A DNA stretch of 64,000 nt, from the NCBI RefSeq assembly GCF_901933205.1, contig NC_044571.1, forward strand, positions 12,850,420 to 12,914,419. Direction: 5' to 3'. Positions within the stretch are counted from its first letter, which is position 1; each line of letters begins with the position of its first letter. The stretch comes from Camarhynchus parvulus (Eukaryota; Chordata; Aves; Passeriformes; Thraupidae). This document shows positions 62,237 through 64,000 of the stretch, piece by piece. Both the position numbers and the translations under genes were made by a program. The notes under the pieces were generated by a model. It saw only the letters and a program-made list of their open reading frames with translations. It was not told the origin of the DNA and did not search any database.

Positions 62237-62436
62237 TCTTTGACAAGATGAATCCTAAGGCAGAGCTCTTACAGCTGTGTAAATCTACTCTGTTAAGCCT
62301 AGTACCAGTTTCTGTGCAGACAGAATTGACATGGAGCGTTTTGGAACTGAATTCTTATCTCCCAGCTGAAGAATTTTCAAGACATAATTACAAATGCAGC
62401 CATGTAATAAATGAAGAAAATTATGACCCAGAGCAT
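62237..62436 (+). other. Exon-like segment with consensus donor (speculative)
   Basis: A 200-nt segment lies between an acceptor-like tttaatgttcttag and a consensus donor, cat/gtaagt. One frame is open throughout (two leading bases plus 66 codons). The predicted peptide is balanced in composition, with a leucine-rich first half and an acidic, Asn/His-containing second half, and matches no family I recognise. The frame runs from 62218 to 62505 in total and includes an ATG at 62248. The upstream tract is only moderately pyrimidine-rich. It could be an exon of a flanking gene, a noncoding transcript, or chance. Confidence 0.22.
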
Positions 62437-64000
62437 GTAAGTGATACAAACCAGATCAAATGCTTAATAAAATTCTATTTAGATGAAAAATATTTAAAAT
62501 ATTAGATATTTTTGATTGAGGTATGGATGTGAATTCTAATGTTAAAAATATTTTTAAACAGTCAAAGAAAATAATTATTTACTCTGGTGGATCATAAATA
62601 TGGATAGTTCTGTTGCTGGATGTCAATAGGTTTTTGGAATTAACTAAGCTCCTATTTGACATTCCTTATGCACAAAATAACACTTGGATATGTGATAATT
62701 TTAAAGTGTGTCCATAAAGCCCATTGGACTCGATGTTTAGGGATGTGTGTAATGTTAAAAACACACTGAGTTGTATTCCTCAATAAATGTTTGCTAGCAA
62801 TGAAGTCTAGTCTAAGAGAATTTTAATAACTTTGGGTTTATTGATTTAATGGGAAAAAAACATAGTTTTGTCTGAATATAAATAGCACAAGTTACAAGGG
62901 CCACAAACAAATCCATAAATTTAAGGCACCACAAAGAAGTACTTAAAATAAAACAAACCCACAAGCCCTTTTCAAAACTGACTTGAATACAGGACAACCT
63001 TCATCCTGTTTATTAAAAAAATAGTTTTTATTTTATTAGGTAGTCAAAATCAAATTAATTCTATGCAATTTATTCAAATAACAATCTAATACTTTAAATT
63101 TTAAAAGACTTTGGGAAATTTTATGCAGAATTATGAGAAAAAATAAAATGTGTATTTTTCAATGTTTCCAAAGGAACCATTTAATTGCAGTAAGAGAGGA
63201 TGCATATTTGCAGCTACATTGTCTCTTTCTCTTTGAACCAGTTTGTGGGTGTATTCATTATGTTTGTAGTACTGATCTAGAGAAACTTTATAATTGCTCT
63301 TAACAGTACAGCACAATTATGCCAGGACAGAAAATTCTGAGAGCTTTAGCTCTCTCTTGTTCATTTTTATGCACATTTATGTTATTTTCTAGAGATCAAA
63401 ACAGCTGTCAAGATATGGCAGTGCAGATATGTATTGAGGAGTACTCAATATTCTACATTTATCTGAAAAATGTCCCTATCTCCAATTTTAATCATCTTGC
63501 TCAGATTTAGAAACCATTGACTTGATTTAGGTGACTTATGCCATATACAAAATGAAAAGGTCTCAGAATGGTTCATTATGGGAAGCAAATTTGTGAAATA
63601 TTACTAACTAGCAAAAGCAATCAATGCATTTGTAGAAGCAAATCTTTATGATGGATGATTTTAATAGAAATAAAATATTTGTAAATTATTTTAATCAGGA
63701 TCACTTCATTGTTTTGATTTACTAGGTAGATTATCTCAACCCTTATATCAACAGTGCAGGGTAGGTAATAACATTTAATAATGGAATAGGAATTACATGC
63801 CAATGATGATTACTTCTTCAATCAATTTTTGTACTGAGAAAAAGATGAATATCATTGTATCCTGAGGAAACATTCAAATACTATTTAACTTAAAGCTTTT
63901 ACTCCTTGAACTAAAATAACTTGTATTTCCCAAGAACAGTCGAGTGTTTTACACTTTCATACATTGTACTTTTGTGGTAGACAAAGGAAAATAGAGATGA
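62437..64000. other. AT-rich noncoding DNA, nothing recognised
   Basis: No repeat family, RNA gene or supported reading frame is visible to the end of the window. Confidence 0.55.

Noticed and set aside
1..64000. CRISPR arrays, bacterial operons, integrases, tRNA or rRNA genes
   Set aside because: No regularly spaced repeats with unique spacers, no tRNA B-box-like cloverleaf and no rRNA sequence were seen. CR1 and LTR content marks the DNA as a bird nuclear genome.

Overview
This looks like a piece of a bird nuclear genome, most likely a songbird (passerine). It is AT-rich, has no long open reading frames or operon structure, and carries many degraded CR1 retroposon fragments, the characteristic LINE of birds and other sauropsids. 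The solo LTRs are of types I recall from passerine genomes. That assignment rests on recognition by eye; no database was searched. I found no convincing protein-coding gene, tRNA, rRNA or CRISPR array. The window is best read as intergenic or deep-intronic DNA.

Layout. 1-6.5 kb is noncoding, with an old LTR fragment (about 2067-2290) and a GC-raised patch (3500-4000). 6.5-12.3 kb is a transposon cluster: two solo LTRs close together (6518-6895 and 7036-7537), a plus-strand CR1 apparently split around a minus-strand CR1 (8510-10205), and a minus-sense solo LTR with a 7-bp target duplication (11865-12248). 13.04-13.62 kb is a GC-rich island of unknown role. 17.9-19.3 kb holds exon-like segments and a poly(A) signal. 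A CR1 at 20.3 kb ends in a perfect 22-bp hairpin. 20.65-26 kb is almost free of recognisable repeats and contains the longest stretch without sizeable reading frames. One CR1 lies at 26.0 kb, and 26.3-37.1 kb is quiet apart from small simple and tandem repeats.

The second half holds a minus-sense 5-bp-duplication LTR (37116-37788), a dense cluster of forkhead-type motifs (40896-40962), a CR1 at 41.2 kb, a degraded LTR (42722-43088), a CpG-rich 777-bp solo LTR with a perfect 6-bp target duplication (43857-44633) beside a CR1, a compact 295-bp solo LTR with perfect 6-bp duplication (53576-53870), and CR1 fragments at 56.5, 59.3 and 60.9 kb. A 200-nt exon-like segment with a consensus splice donor lies at 62237-62436.

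I saw no evidence for a new multi-gene biological system. The best leads are small: possible exons at 18.9-19.2 and 62.2-62.4 kb, the FOX-motif cluster, the hairpin at 20.6 kb, and the repeat-poor block at 22.6-25.1 kb as a candidate for conserved regulatory DNA.
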